From NCBI RefSeq assembly GCF_028502605.1, contig NC_079234.1, positions 2,480,001 through 2,544,000 of the forward strand: 64,000 bases of DNA, given 5' to 3'. The position numbers and the translations under genes are program-made. The number at the start of each line of letters is the position of its first letter. Positions within the stretch are counted from its first letter, which is position 1. Under the pieces are notes generated by a model. The model was not told the origin of the DNA and ran no database searches. It saw only the letters and a program-made list of their open reading frames with translations. Below are positions 22,656 through 34,815 of this stretch, one piece after another. This DNA is from Trichoderma breve. Taxonomy: Eukaryota; Ascomycota; Sordariomycetes; Hypocreales; Hypocreaceae.

Positions 22656-23487
22656 TGCGCGAGCTACAATCCCATCTACTGCCTTGGACAGGCATGGTGC
22701 TGGAAGTGCCGCCTGCGATGTGCTGCAAGTTCCGGCCTTGGCATGGGCAAGAAGTGGAACTTGCTCACCAGTCCAGCAACGGAAAGGTAAGCCGATTTGC
22801 GTTGTTTCCCAATAAGCTACGGAGTACAACTGAAGAGAAACAAGGAAACGGAAAGCATCACATCATGGGGTTGATAGTTTTGTTTGTTTTTAGAAGAGCC
22901 CGGGTTTAGGGGGGAGGCTGGGGAAAATGGATCCCTTCCTACCCCATTGACTTTGGTTTTCTATTGCTTGGGAGCTCCGGAGAAACGTGGGAGTGATGGT
23001 AGGCGGGTAATATTTTTGGCGGAAGCAAAAGGCAGTCAGAATGGAGATTTGGGACGGGCTCGATTAGATGATGGGTCCGCGGGGATGAGCAGCAGTGACA
23101 CTTTTTCTTGCTTGTTGCGGCATGGCTGCCATGGATTGCTTTTGGGGGCTCGAATGTGGAAGTTGGATGTACTTGCTACCGACGCGAGCGATCGTACGAG
23201 ACTGTTCCGGGGGCGTGTATAAAGAGAAGACAGAGAGAGAATGGAGAATGGAGAGAGAGCGGATTTACCACAACAAGGGGACTATAGACTATAACGTGGG
23301 ACTAAGTAAAATCGAGGCGTTAAACAGGCACCAAGTGCAAGGTGATGATTATTTATAGAAGCATCAAGGTTCTGATAGACTCCGGCCACCGCGCAGGCCG
23401 GCCACACGGAGGGCCAAACCGGCAGTTAGCAGCCGACCCTTTTTTCGAGAGACGTGACTATGACTTGGGCGTCGAGAGAGAGTATCT

Positions 23488-23503
23488 GTACGAGTACTCG
23501 TAC
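23488..23503. repeat. 16-bp perfect palindrome
   Basis: GTACGAGTACTCGTAC is self-complementary. The half-site TACGAGTA recurs in other intergenic stretches (for example 25912-25919, 51243-51250, 52942-52949, 53071-53078, 53572-53579). Confidence 0.55.
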
Positions 23504-26500
23504 CGTTGCAATAGGCTTGCTTAGGGCTGAGTGGGGGTTTTTTATCGTTTTTTTGTTTCCTTCTGGGCGTCCATCAGCACGGCACGATGTGCTCTGGCTT
23601 GGTTGCGTTACACCTCTTACCACCATCTCTTTTGTTCTGTGATGCCACATGGGCATCATGTATAGGTAGCGTAGCCTTTCACGGCATATCCCAAAAGCTA
23701 CTATGCAGGGCATGTAACTGTAACTAGCAGTAGGGGGAGCGGAGCAGGGAATCTCATTGGGGATGGGATGATGACAGTCAACTTTCCACAACGGAAATCT
23801 GACCCTGGTCTTTGATCCCGACATGGTGGCGAACCGAAACGGCCAGCTGTGCATGCTGCCATGCCATGCCATGATCACTGGTATCCCTGGCAAAATGGGT
23901 GTTTTTTATGGATGCTGCCGTCCGCTGCGGTTCGGAATACACCGTCTAAATAGTGCACTGCGGCGTTCCGAACATCCATACAAGAACATACACAAGACAC
24001 CACATGGACGGGTGGTGCTGGCTGCTGGCTAACTAGTGGAAGTGTGCTATCAGATCCGAATACGCTCGTGCATAAGGCGAGGCGCTAGAAACGGTGAAGC
24101 AGAAAGAAGGCTTGGGCTGTGCATCTCATCCGCACGAGGGCGTCTTTTTTTTCTCTCTCTTCACTTTTTGTCCATTTGGTTTGCTAGCATTTGCGGGCGG
24201 ACGGGAAGAAACATTGCCGGGCTAGATGGTTGCTGGGTACGTAAGCAACGGCTTCTTGAGGTAGAGGCCACTGGGCTTATATCCGGATTGAATGTATGAA
24301 GAAGACATAGTAAAATGAATCTGAATTACAATGTTATATCCGCAGAAACTTGCTTGTGTGTTTGTAACCCCCTACAAAAGAGGTGGTTAGGTACGGAGTA
24401 TGAGGTACAAAGGCCGTGGAGCAGGCCGTAGCTTGTTCTCCGTAGTCCGTAGTCCGTAGTGGGAGTTAGGTAGTACTCCGTACCTAGAAGATGATCGCAG
24501 CCGAATGCTGGGGTACTTCTGGGTGGCAAAAGACTTGGCGTGAGTCTTTTCACCTCACCTCGGGCTGGAAGAGCCTGATTAGGTAGGTGCTCTGGGTTTG
24601 TTTCCGTCGAAGTTTTATACAATAATGGATGTTGTTTTGTGACAGTTGATGCAAAATGCAAAGTGATGGAGAGGGCATCAATAAGGTAAGCATGTTCCCA
24701 CGTGGTGGTATGCGGAATTAAATACAAAAAGTCAGATGACAATCAAGCTCTGTTGTGCATCTCATCTACGAAGATCAGTCTTTTCTTTTAATAAAGTTGT
24801 AATGTGAAGAAACAAACTGTAACACTTCAAAAGACAAAATAATCCAAAGGCACCGAGAATGGCAGGCTTCCATCTGGCTGCGTGCATATTCTTTGGCCTT
24901 TCTCCTGCAGAATCACGTAACCGAGATATGCACCCGCAGCCCACATCTCCAAAAAGAAACATCCAGTCCAAGCCCCCCCTGTCCCTGTCCCTGTACCCTT
25001 GGCGTCTGTCCCCTTGACTGAACCTACCTGTAGGATAGACTCGACCATATGCTGTAGCGGTACTAGTTCAGCTAGGCCCTATTTCGTCTCTTTTGTGCCG
25101 GGGGCTTGTCGGGAAGATGAAGCACCAGTAGCAGCTGAGCGGTATGTGCCGCCAGTGGGGGGACGAAATTGAGGAGCAGAAAAGAATTTGAAATAATGCC
25201 CCCGGCTGGCCAAGTCTATGTACCTGACGTTGTATTGCACTAGCACCCGATGACAGGAGACATTGGCCGGACGATCGCAAAGTCTTTCCCTCGAGCTCTA
25301 ATCAGATACACGCTTTGCGTCTCATGGCATCATGTGGCGTGGCCGCATCTGGAAGCCTGACAACGAACTGTACTGTAAAGTAATGCTACAGGCTCTTTTT
25401 GAATAATCCCACAGGTAATGCCACAGCCTGTACAGAGTATGTAGACAATTGACAATATGCTACTGGAACAGGTCATACTCGTACTATTCTCGCAGAGGAA
25501 AATAGCAACGGACTGTTTTGGTAATCTCTGACTGATGCGCTTACATGTACACTCCTCCAAACGTACACTCAATGCACTTCCACCTCGCAATATGCAGCAC
25601 TCCCTCCTATACACCTCTCTACTTACACACAATAGGCTGCTCCGTTTGGGAAAAGGAGCCGTTTCATGCAAGAACTGGTCCGGAGCATACACAATCGACC
25701 TGAGCCACGGAAATCCCAGCGCGGTGGTACCTGTTCTGGCAGATGGACTACCTTAGCCGTACCTTGGCGGGCATTAGCCCCCCCAATTTGCCTTTTTGAA
25801 TCCGGCTTTCCCATCACCATCCCAAAGCCTCGCGGCCGCAAGCTCAGAAAGAATTCAAATCAAATTCAAGCAAACTCGTTCAACAACTAAATTCTTTCCG
25901 AGCAGAACTCGTACTCGTACGCGTATGGGAATGGCTCAAAGGTTTTGCCCGTCGGTCGTGCAAATCGGCCGTATGACGCGCAGCCAAACGCGCCACCATC
26001 AACTGGCATCGCCACTAACAAAAACGCCATCTGAGTTGGAAACCCTTTTTTTCGGGTTTTCAACTTACACAGACGTGCGGTAATCATACAGAACAGAGTA
26101 CATACATACATACATTATAATTCCGCCCGACTCAGCCAGTCAGATAATCCAGCAAAATAGCATGAAGGACGAATAAAAGTGAATGGACAGAAAAAAAACA
26201 GCCTGATCTGATAAAAACGAGACAATAGGCTGGTAGCAGTCGTCATCGCCAAGGAACCAAAACATGCGCCCTCGCAGCACGACCGCATCCCCACAAACCA
26301 CGCGTGATGGTGCTAGTGCTAGTACCTGTACTTGTATCACTTAGGCCTGGTAGAGGAAATAGAGGAACCCCCATGGACAAATCTCGTCCCATCAAATCCG
26401 CTGTGCTGTGAGGGAGGGAGGGGGGCAAGCGTGACAAACAAGGGGGATCTGAGGCATCATGGAGATTGAGAGGAGGGGACAGGACCCTCAACTTTCGCAA

Positions 26501-27778
26501 GCTTTCCCAGCACTGGACTTGGCTCTGCCGCTCGGGGGGCCGGTGCCGCGACTCATTTGATTTGATTCCAACCAACCTTGAGCTTCTTGCAGCGCGCCGG
26601 CCAGCGCCTTTCAGCGCCATCGCGGCGCCGTCCAGCAGCCCCCCAAACCTCTGTACCCTCTACCTCGATCATGGATGCCCTAGGACGAGGCGACCACACG
26701 GATGCGGCATAGTCCAGGCGTCTTGGGGTCTGGTCTGTCGCTCGTTCCAAGGGTTTTTGGCAGCTTGGAATGAGGAGGGGGCACAAGTGTTTAGCTTTTG
26801 CTACTTCGTAGTGGAGGGTACCGTGCTGACGGCTGTTGATTGCTGCAACTCATCGCAGCTGGCTGCAGTTGCATTTGTACCGCTACCTTGGGGCGCAGAG
26901 CCGTTGAAATTGTATTTGGCCCCATTCATGTCATGAATGAACGTTCCATCATCGACATCAATCCATCCATTCATTCAATACCTCAACTACTTACTGCGCT
27001 GTGCATGTATCGTAGCAGTAGGGCGCTAGAACGATGCAGTTCCACAGCTCCCTAACAGCGCTTGCACTACCTGTAGTGCCCTGTAGTGCCTTTGCCATCC
27101 ATCAAATCGCACTTGTAGCCGGTACCTGGGCAGCACGACGCCGCACCGTTGTCACACTGGCGCGCCCCACTCCGGCACGCGCAGACAGACAAGACAGAGC
27201 CAGCGTTGGGCTAAATATAGCAGCAGGTGGTCCATTAATAATACAGCCCCGGACGTAGCCTGGCGGTTCAGGGTACCTTGCCGTACACTGTACATGCCTT
27301 AGGTACATGCACCGCACATCCCCTCGATGATGCCTTGCTGCAGCTACGGGCATTCAGGCCAGACCAGCCGAAAACCCACGTCCCATTTTCCCCAAAGCAG
27401 CATTGATCCTTGGATTCTTTCTCGGCGGACTCGCCTCAGTGCCCGGCTTCCCGCATCCACAACACTTCGGCAGTCCTTCTTCAACAACCGCCATCTCTAC
27501 TGAACTGCACTTCGTACTTTTCATCCTCCGCCCGCACCGGTCCGACAGGCTTTCCGGTTCCTCTTCGTCTTTTCCCTTTTCTTCATCTTTTTCGCGTTTC
27601 TGCTCATCGGCCCACCAATCATCCGTTCGCCCAGCGTGGAGGAGATTTGCGTTGCAGAAATTGGGAAATCCAGCAAGGGGGGAGGAATAAACACCAACCG
27701 TCGATCCAAGAATCATCATCACCACGCCCTATAGCCGCAGCGCTTCTCGCGCAGTCGCCATTCTCCCCAACCAGCGCC

Positions 27779-30700
27779 ATGCCCGGCTCCTCGGACAACG
27801 GCTCGTCGAGCAACGGCGGGAACCACTCGGGCCACAGCCCGTCTCAGGACGACAACATGGCGCCTCGCGATGCGCACCCGGACAACGCCAGCGTCCCCAA
27901 GCCCAAGCGCCTTGCCTGCATGATTTGCAGGAAGCGCAAACTCAAGTGCGACGGCATTCGACCCAGCTGCAGCACCTGCTCCCGCCTGGGACACAACTGT
28001 GCCTACGACGAGCAGCGAAGGAAGAGCGGTCCTAAGCGTGGCTACGTAAAGGCCCTGGAGGAACGACTCAGTGAGAAACACCCCTCCCCGCCAACGTTCT
28101 ATTTTCTTTTCAGCATTGTGTCATCGATCGATTTTGCATATTTCTCAAGATGCACTGGAGGAGGTGGAGGAGGAGGGGATGGAAGAGGAGAGGGCATGCG
28201 ATCAAGATGACGTCGATAACAGAACCTCAACATCAAAAACGCCGACATCGATGAGACCAAAAGGCTAATCAAGACACATAGAACAAGTTGAGACGCTATT
28301 AAAGACCCAGGAGCCGGCAGCAAAGAGCCCGACAAAAGGCGTCGGCATGCAGATCCCTGGAGCCAACAACAACCCGGCCAATGCAAGTGCGTCCATGCCA
28401 ATGCCCAACTCCAACATAGGCATGAATGGCGAGGAGCGCTGGCACTTCAACAACAATGGCGAGTCGCCCCAGGCAGCGCCAATGGATGATTTCGGCTTCA
28501 ACGCCAACATGGGTATGCCCGTCAACAACATGCCCGGAAACTTCACCTGGGAGATGATTGGCCTGGGACTGGAGGAGCCGCTACCGCCACAGGAGACCAT
28601 TGACGAGCTGCATCAAATCTACTTTGAAAAGGTCCATCCATCGATGCCCATGATTCACAGATACCGCTATCTTGCCGCCATGAACTTGTATGTCTTGCTT
28701 GAAGTTTCTCTCGTTTTATTCCCCCCCTTTGATTTTAGTCATCATCTGAGACATGACCCCCGCGCCCTTGTGCGATGATACCTAATGATGGAATTGGGCC
28801 TACAACCGAGAGATTGGAATATGCAAGTGGCTCACAATTTGTACAGGGCACCAAGTCAACGACCACCAGTCTGCTTGCGCTACGCCATGTGGACATTGGC
28901 ATGCTCCATCTCGGAAAAGTACACGGATCTGAAGGATCTGTTCTACCAGAGAGCACGCAAGTATGTCGAGGCCGATTACATGAAGGGTTTTGGAGAGCAC
29001 ATGATTTCCGTCGCTCACTGCCAGACACACATCCTGCTGGCCAGTTATGAGATGAAGATGATGTACTTCCCCAGAGCCTGGATCAACACCGGCTCTGCCG
29101 TCCGTCTGGCACAAATGTAAGAAGCCTCTCTTACTTCCCCTATTCAACCAAGCCCGGGCGTGGATTGACAAGATGTAGGATCGGATTGCACCGTATGGAT
29201 GGTGGTGGCTTGGACGTGAAACAGTGTCTGCCACCCCCCAAGGACTGGACCGAGAGGGAGGAGCGCAGACGAACGTTTTGGATGGCCTTTTGCGAGGATC
29301 GCTATGCCAGTATCGGCACTGGCTGGCCCATGACGATTGATGAAAAGGACATCAAGACAAACATGCCATCGGCAGATGAGGCCTTTGACATGAGCCGCCC
29401 AGAGCAGACGCTGACTCTGGAGGAGTCCATGGGCCCATCCGGAGCCGGCAAGCTCTCCTCATTCGGTGGCATCATCTTGATGGCCTGTCTTTTCGGCCGC
29501 AACCTGATTCACCTGCACCGCCCCGACGACGACGACCTTGACCACGACATCAATGGCCCGTTCTGGAAGCGCCACCGACAGATGGATCACATCCTCCTCA
29601 ACACCTCTCTTTGCCTGCCGTCTCACCTCAAGCTCCCTGCCGGCCTGGCCAACCCCAACGTCGTCTTTACGAACATGAGCATCCACACTTCGACCATCTG
29701 CCTTCACCAGGCGGCCATCTTCAAAGCGGAGGCAAACAAGCTGCCAGCATCAGTCAGCGCCGAGAGCAAAGTTCGATGCATCACTGCCGCAAACGAGATT
29801 GCCAGCATCATGAGGACAATCTCACACATGGATCTATCTTCGGTAAGTTGCTTCTACCAACCACGCAGCCTTTACAAAAGACGTATCGTCATATGATATC
29901 ATAGTGATAAATACTAACGCGGACCCCTTAGATGAACCCATTCATTGCCTTTTGCCTCTACGTCTCTGCACGAGTGTTTGTGCAGTATCTCAAGAGCAAG
30001 CCTGATGACGCGCAGACCATTGATTCGCTGCGCTTCCTCATCTCGGCTATGAATGCCTTGAAGCGACGGAACCCTCTGACCGAGTCTTTCCTTGTCCAAC
30101 TGGATGTGGACTTTGAGGCTCTGGCACTGAAGATCCCCAAGCTGAGGGGCGCGTTCCCTCGCCCCGGCGAAAGTGTAAGCATCCCTTTCCCCCTATATGG
30201 TCTAACTTTTGTTGCACAAGATGTAGCGGTGGCTGAGATGAGTTTTTTACTAACTGTGCTTGCAGCCTGCTGAAGCCCCCAAGGGACTACCCGTACGAGC
30301 CGGAGCTGTCTGCGATGACCCAGAGGGCGTCAAGGGCATCTTAGCCTACCGAAACGAATGCCACTTCATGAAGGCGACGGGTGATAACGGCAACTCTGCC
30401 ACGGCTCCGGACCTGACAGAACCTTCTGGCGATTCTCAGAGCATGTCAACATCACACTCGAACAACTTTGGAAACGGAGCGTGGCTCTCAGCCGAGCAGC
30501 AAATGCATGTGTTGACACCCAATTCCGGCAGCATGTATGAAAAGAACGTTCCTGGAAGCGGCGGACTATCCGGCTTTGGCGACGGCGGTCTGGATCAAGA
30601 TGCCTCTGGATCCCCAGACATTCAATCAGCTGGACGAACTCCCAACTCGAGCGGTGCCGGATCAGACATTAGGCCTCATCTTGTACCTGGCCAAATGTCC

Positions 30701-31009
30701 AATGCTGCATCGGGCCACGATTCATACCGAGCAAGCCCTATTTCACCTCAGCAGACAATGATGAACCACGGAGGCATGGACAACAGCGGCAACCAAGGCT
30801 TCTACGGCGACCCCAACAGCTTCACGATGGCTGCCGGTATGGGAGTTCCACAACAAGCATACGGCATGTCCAACGGATGGGGAGGGCTGAACGGACCAGC
30901 CGCCGGGATGCAACCAGTAGGAGGAGAAGGTGTTCTCAGAGCACTGATGAACATGGGACCCATGGACGCTATGGATCTATCATCGTGGGACTCTGGCAAC
31001 CCGCATTAA
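27779..31009 (+). CDS. Zn2Cys6 fungal-specific transcription factor
   Basis: Six exons, 27779-28070, 28282-28687, 28847-29116, 29179-29842, 29932-30174 and 30266-31009, give 872 aa. The zinc cluster is complete: C47, C50, C57, C64, C67, C74 (C-x2-C-x6-C-x6-C-x2-C-x6-C, in ACMICRKRKLKCDG). It is followed by a basic linker and the coiled-coil EERLKQVETLLKTQ, which is joined across the 211-nt intron 1. The middle (about residues 200-480) is a fungal_trans domain: QIYFEKVHPSMPMIHRYRY, then RTFWMAFCEDRYASIGTGWP. The C-terminal 240 residues are rich in Gly, Asn, Met, Pro and Ser, probably an activation region. It is expected to be a nuclear DNA-binding regulator of CGG-type sites. I do not recognise the specific orthologue or its targets. 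Introns are 28071-28281, 28688-28846, 29117-29178, 29843-29931 and 30175-30265. Confidence 0.9.
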
Positions 31010-32172
31010 ATCATCATCAACAGACATATACCTGGACATATCAAAGAAAGAACAAAAAATAAAGTGTAAAAAGAGAAGGAATATGGGGAAGTAAAGCATG
31101 GTCTTGTGCTAGACTGGATTTGAAAGAGAATGGGGAGGTTGTATTTGGGAATTTTTTTATCCTGGGTGTTTCTGCCTTGCACGAGGAAAACGTTTTCGAC
31201 AGGTTTCACACGGTCTTTTCTTTACTCTCGCTCTACGGTTATACGTTATCTGTAATTTGTTGGATATGCTTTGGACGATTGGAACGATATTTATGGGCGT
31301 GTAGGGCATTGGGGCGAATACGGTTGTCATTTTTTGTTGTCATCTTTTCTTTTTCTCTACTCTTGTTTGTATCTCCTTGGTTCTTTTTTTCCTCCCTTTT
31401 CTTCTAAACTTCTTTTTTTCATATTTTTTTTTTTACTTCTTTTCAAGTCATACTTGTCCGCCTTTTTCTGGCTCGCAACATGACCCCCGTCTTATACGGA
31501 GGGTTTTTTTGCAAGTTTGGGAAATTGGGTGGCGGTGGGATGAAGATGGAACATGGACAAACAGTTTTTTTAGTTAATACCCAGCAATGACGAATGATCT
31601 CTTTGCAAATGATGTTGCTCTCGCTTCGCTTCAGTGTTTCGGTTGTTGCATGTCTTGTTGAGTATGAAGAACCGCCAAAGTGTTGATATTATAGTATCGG
31701 TAGCATGAGTGGAAAAGTTTTATGATAAATTGAATAAATACGATAAACTAAATCAGCAGATAAATGAAGATGAAGAATATTGTTATCAATATGTAGACAG
31801 AAATTGCTACTTGTTTGAAAGGAAGAGAGTCTTTGCTGAATTCCATACAAATTGAACTTATATGAGTAAGACGGACTCTACCAAGACAGGGCGAGGTGGC
31901 CCGTGCACGCATTGCCGCCCTTCAGCGCCCTTACTTTGCTCTTCCCCCGCCAAACAACCCCTCCATCAGACGAAGCAAGCAACAAACATACAACTAACAC
32001 AGCACGACCTTAAAGCAGCGTCATTACGATTAAAAGAAGAAGAACCAATGATTTCTTGCTAGCCCAGAGACGGCAACAGAGACGGACCCTCGCTCTACTT
32101 TCCTATTGGATATTCGGCCATTTTTTTTATTTGACACACGCCCCCCCTTGCCGGTGCCCGCGGGAGAGAAGA
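31010..32172. other. Spacer between Zn2Cys6 factor and GST fusion gene
   Basis: This same-direction spacer begins with T-rich sequence (31,150-31,520) likely to be the 3' untranslated region of the transcription factor. An AT-rich stretch follows at about 31,680-31,870, and then the promoter of the next gene. No gene is recognised. Confidence 0.45.
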
Positions 32173-34501
32173 ATGGCGGCGCCTGGGGGTTCGTTTGGGG
32201 CTGCTGCTGGGTCGGGGCACGGAGGACATTATTTGGGCGTGGGATTGGACTTTGGGACGGTGGGGATGGGGGGGTATTCAGGATTGGAGGGGGGGTATCA
32301 TGATCATGAGGGTGATGATGATGATGCTGGTGATGATGGTGATGGTGATGGTGTTGATGGAGGGAGCAATGATGGGAATGGCGGGAGAGACAGCGTCAAT
32401 CACGATGATGGTGGTGATGGCAGTAACAACAACCACAGCGGCAACGGCAGCAAAAGCAACGGCAGTCATAATGCAGGCGGTGGTAGCGGTGCACAACGCT
32501 CAGGCACGTTGGGGGGCATAGGTAGAGGTGCTGATTTTGGAAGATATCGCGATGCGAGACATGACAGCGCCATGGCACAGCAGCAGCATCATCTCCATCC
32601 ACAGTCGCTTCAACAACAGCATCCGCGACATCTCCCCGTCGCCTCAGGCCTTCATCAAAGCTACCATCACCCTCACCCTCATCCTCACCCTCACCCGCAG
32701 CAGAGACAAGCTTCGGCCGGCCAGTTTGGCATTCTAATGCCAACTCCCCGCTCGGCCCCCGAGTCAGAAGACAACACTTCATCACTCCGAAATCCAGGCC
32801 CGGTCCATGATTATCATCGCCATCAGATCGAACCACCACCACCTGCCACTACTCCAGCACCTTACAAACTAAGCCAAGCCAAGCTCATCATCGATCCTCC
32901 CGACCTCCAAGCATGGCGAGAAAGGCTCTTCCACGTCGACGATCTCATCATCCTCACGCACGAGCAGTTCGAGACATACTTCCCACACATTGACAACGTC
33001 TACTCACACCGCTCCACGCAGCGCTATAAACGAAAGCCCTTCATCTCGCACTACTGGGACTGCCGCATGAAGGGCCGCCCGCCGGGGACGCCCAAGTCTG
33101 ATGATCCGAACAAGAAGAAACGCAAGCGCAGCGCGCGCGAACGTGATCTGTGCGACGTCAAGATCAAGATCACCGAGTACTTCCCGGATGCCGGGGCCGA
33201 GGCCGCGCTGGATCGGGACGTTGCCGCTGCCATTGCGGCCGGCACGGCGGCCCATTCCGTCGTCAGCGCGGGGCAGCGGTTCTGGACCATTCAGCGGGTG
33301 AATGGAAATGGTGGTAATGGCAAAGCAGACGGCGTGGCTGGTCCGCATCGGCATACATTGGAGAGGAGTGACGAGATTAAGAAGAGCAGCGTGCAGCGGT
33401 TTGTGTCGACGAGAGACAAGGAGGGGAAGAAGATACAGGTAAGTTGACAAGTAAGGGGTGGGAAACTTGTGATATCAAACGAGCAAGGCTGACTGATGAC
33501 TTTATACCCCTATTATAGAGAACGCCTCAGAGTAAGGCTATTGGGGCTGCGCAAGAGACAGCTCGGATGCACAGTAGAAAGGCTGATTTGAGGCTATACG
33601 CAGCCACCTTCTGGTACCCATGACACTTTAATCCTTTTCCCCATGTTCCAGCTTCTAACTACGCTCAAACTCCCAGCCCCTTTTCCCAGCGCGTCTGGAT
33701 CGCTCTCGAGGCCAAAGGCCAGGCATACCAGTACATCGAAACAGATCCCTTCAAGCGTCCTGCTCCGACACCGCTCCTCGAAGCCAACCCGAGAGGTCGT
33801 GTTCCTGCTATTCGACAGGGAGACTGGGCGTGTTCCGAGAGTGCTGTGATTCTAGAATATGTACGTATAGAAAGGCTAAATTCAAAACGTTCATGATATG
33901 CGCTAACACCAAGACTCTCCTTGATATAATAGCTGGAAGACATTTATCCTGATATCCCGCTATTCCCTTCTGATCCACGACTAAGAGCAAACTGCCGTCT
34001 CTGGATCCATCATGTGAGTCACTCCCATTTCCCATCTTCCTTCAACAAGATCCAAAAGTTCAGCAGTAGAACCCGACTAAATCATTCAAGATCAACACCC
34101 GCCTCGTCCCAACATTCTTCTCCCTCCTCCAACCACCAACCTCTTCACAACACCCCCTAAACACCATCAATACATCCACAACGCCAACATCCTCTGTCGC
34201 CCTCTTCCAATCACACCTAACGGCCCTCATCCTCGCCGCCGATGAACAAGGCCCTTACTTCCTCGGCCCGTCTCTGTCTCTCGTAGACATCCACTTCGCC
34301 CCCTTTGCGCTTCGCCTCAGCCGTATCCTCCATCGTCGGTATCCGAATGCCCTTCTGGCGGATGCCACTTCGGGCACGCGCTGGCATCGTTGGCTAAACG
34401 CTTTGGAAATGGATCCGCATATTAGGGCGACGACCAGTACGGATGAGTTTTATCTAGAAACTGTTGATCTGCTGCTTCAGACGTCGAATGAGGGGGGATG
34501 A
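32173..34501 (+). CDS. Fusion protein: zinc-ligand-bearing N-terminal region plus omega-like glutathione transferase
   Basis: Five exons, 32173-33438, 33519-33613, 33677-33860, 33933-34013 and 34091-34501, give 678 aa. Residues 1-240 are low complexity (Gly, Asp, Asn, His/Gln, His-Pro). Residues about 250-410 form a conserved-looking module: LIIDPPDLQAWRERLFHVDD, then PFISHYWDC297, a Lys/Arg-rich stretch, DLC327DVKIKITEYFP, RFWTIQRV and H392-x-H394. The C...C...W...HxH order resembles FAR1/WRKY-GCM1 zinc domains; this is my inference. Residues about 445-678 are a GST: the active-site motif C454-PFSQR is of the omega/thioredoxin-like type, followed by NPRGRVPAIRQGDWACSESA, then a helical C-terminal domain (GPYFLGPSLSLVDIHFAP). 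The Cys codon is split by intron 2 (33614-33676). Omega-type enzymes act as thiol transferases or glutathionyl reductases. The start is the first in-frame ATG. Confidence 0.82.
32313..32360 (+). repeat. GAT/GGT triplet repeat inside GST-fusion coding region
   Basis: A trinucleotide-like run (GATGATGATGATG, then TGATGGTGATGGTGATGG) encodes alternating Asp and Gly. Such runs are length-variable among strains. Confidence 0.7.
32661..32699 (+). repeat. CAYCCT repeat encoding a His-Pro run
   Basis: Hexamer units CACCCT/CATCCT encode alternating His and Pro (HPHPHPHPHP) in the low-complexity N-terminal part of the GST fusion. The run could bind metal, but no function is assigned. Confidence 0.7.
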
Positions 34502-34815
34502 TGATGCCTATACACAGAATCTATAGTCCACATATGAATACTAAGAGGAATTGAAATGAATTATTACCTTGTTCATCATTACAAACGTTCTTTATTGAAG
34601 TCTTTATTATATACTCGTGTCAATCCAAACTTAAAAGTGGTATCGCAAATAAATCCCACGCTATCCGCCCAGCCCAATATACAATGTATAACAATGTTTG
34701 ATAATCCCAAATCATCTCATGATATATCCAGGCTGAAATTCCAAAAAATAAATGCCGGTCCGAGGAGGTGAAAAAAGAGAAAAAGGTATAAAGTACTATA
34801 CAGCTATGTAATAAT
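34502..34815. other. Convergent spacer between GST fusion and transporter
   Basis: This AT-rich spacer of 314 bp between two 3' ends probably contains both 3' untranslated regions. No gene is seen. Confidence 0.45.

Larger units (their letters stand above)
21876..27778. other. 5.9-kb gene-poor region upstream of the Zn2Cys6 factor
   Basis: No gene could be supported in this region; all open frames lack domains, signal peptides or sustained codon bias. It holds four exact copies of TACGGAGTA/TACTCCGTA (22641-22649, 22818-22826, 24392-24400, 24474-24482), a 14-bp perfect palindrome at 22642-22655 and a 16-bp perfect palindrome at 23488-23503. The last several hundred bases before 27779 are C/T-rich and probably form the leader of the transcription factor gene. 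Long upstream regions are common for fungal regulators. Confidence 0.5.

Noticed and set aside
27410..27778. N-terminal extension of the Zn2Cys6 factor
   Set aside because: The open frame upstream of ATG 27779 starts only at TTG and is composed like C/T-rich leader sequence; the ATG at 27779 gives the expected N-terminus.
32056..32172. Upstream extension of the GST fusion
   Set aside because: It begins at TTG; the first ATG in frame is 32173.
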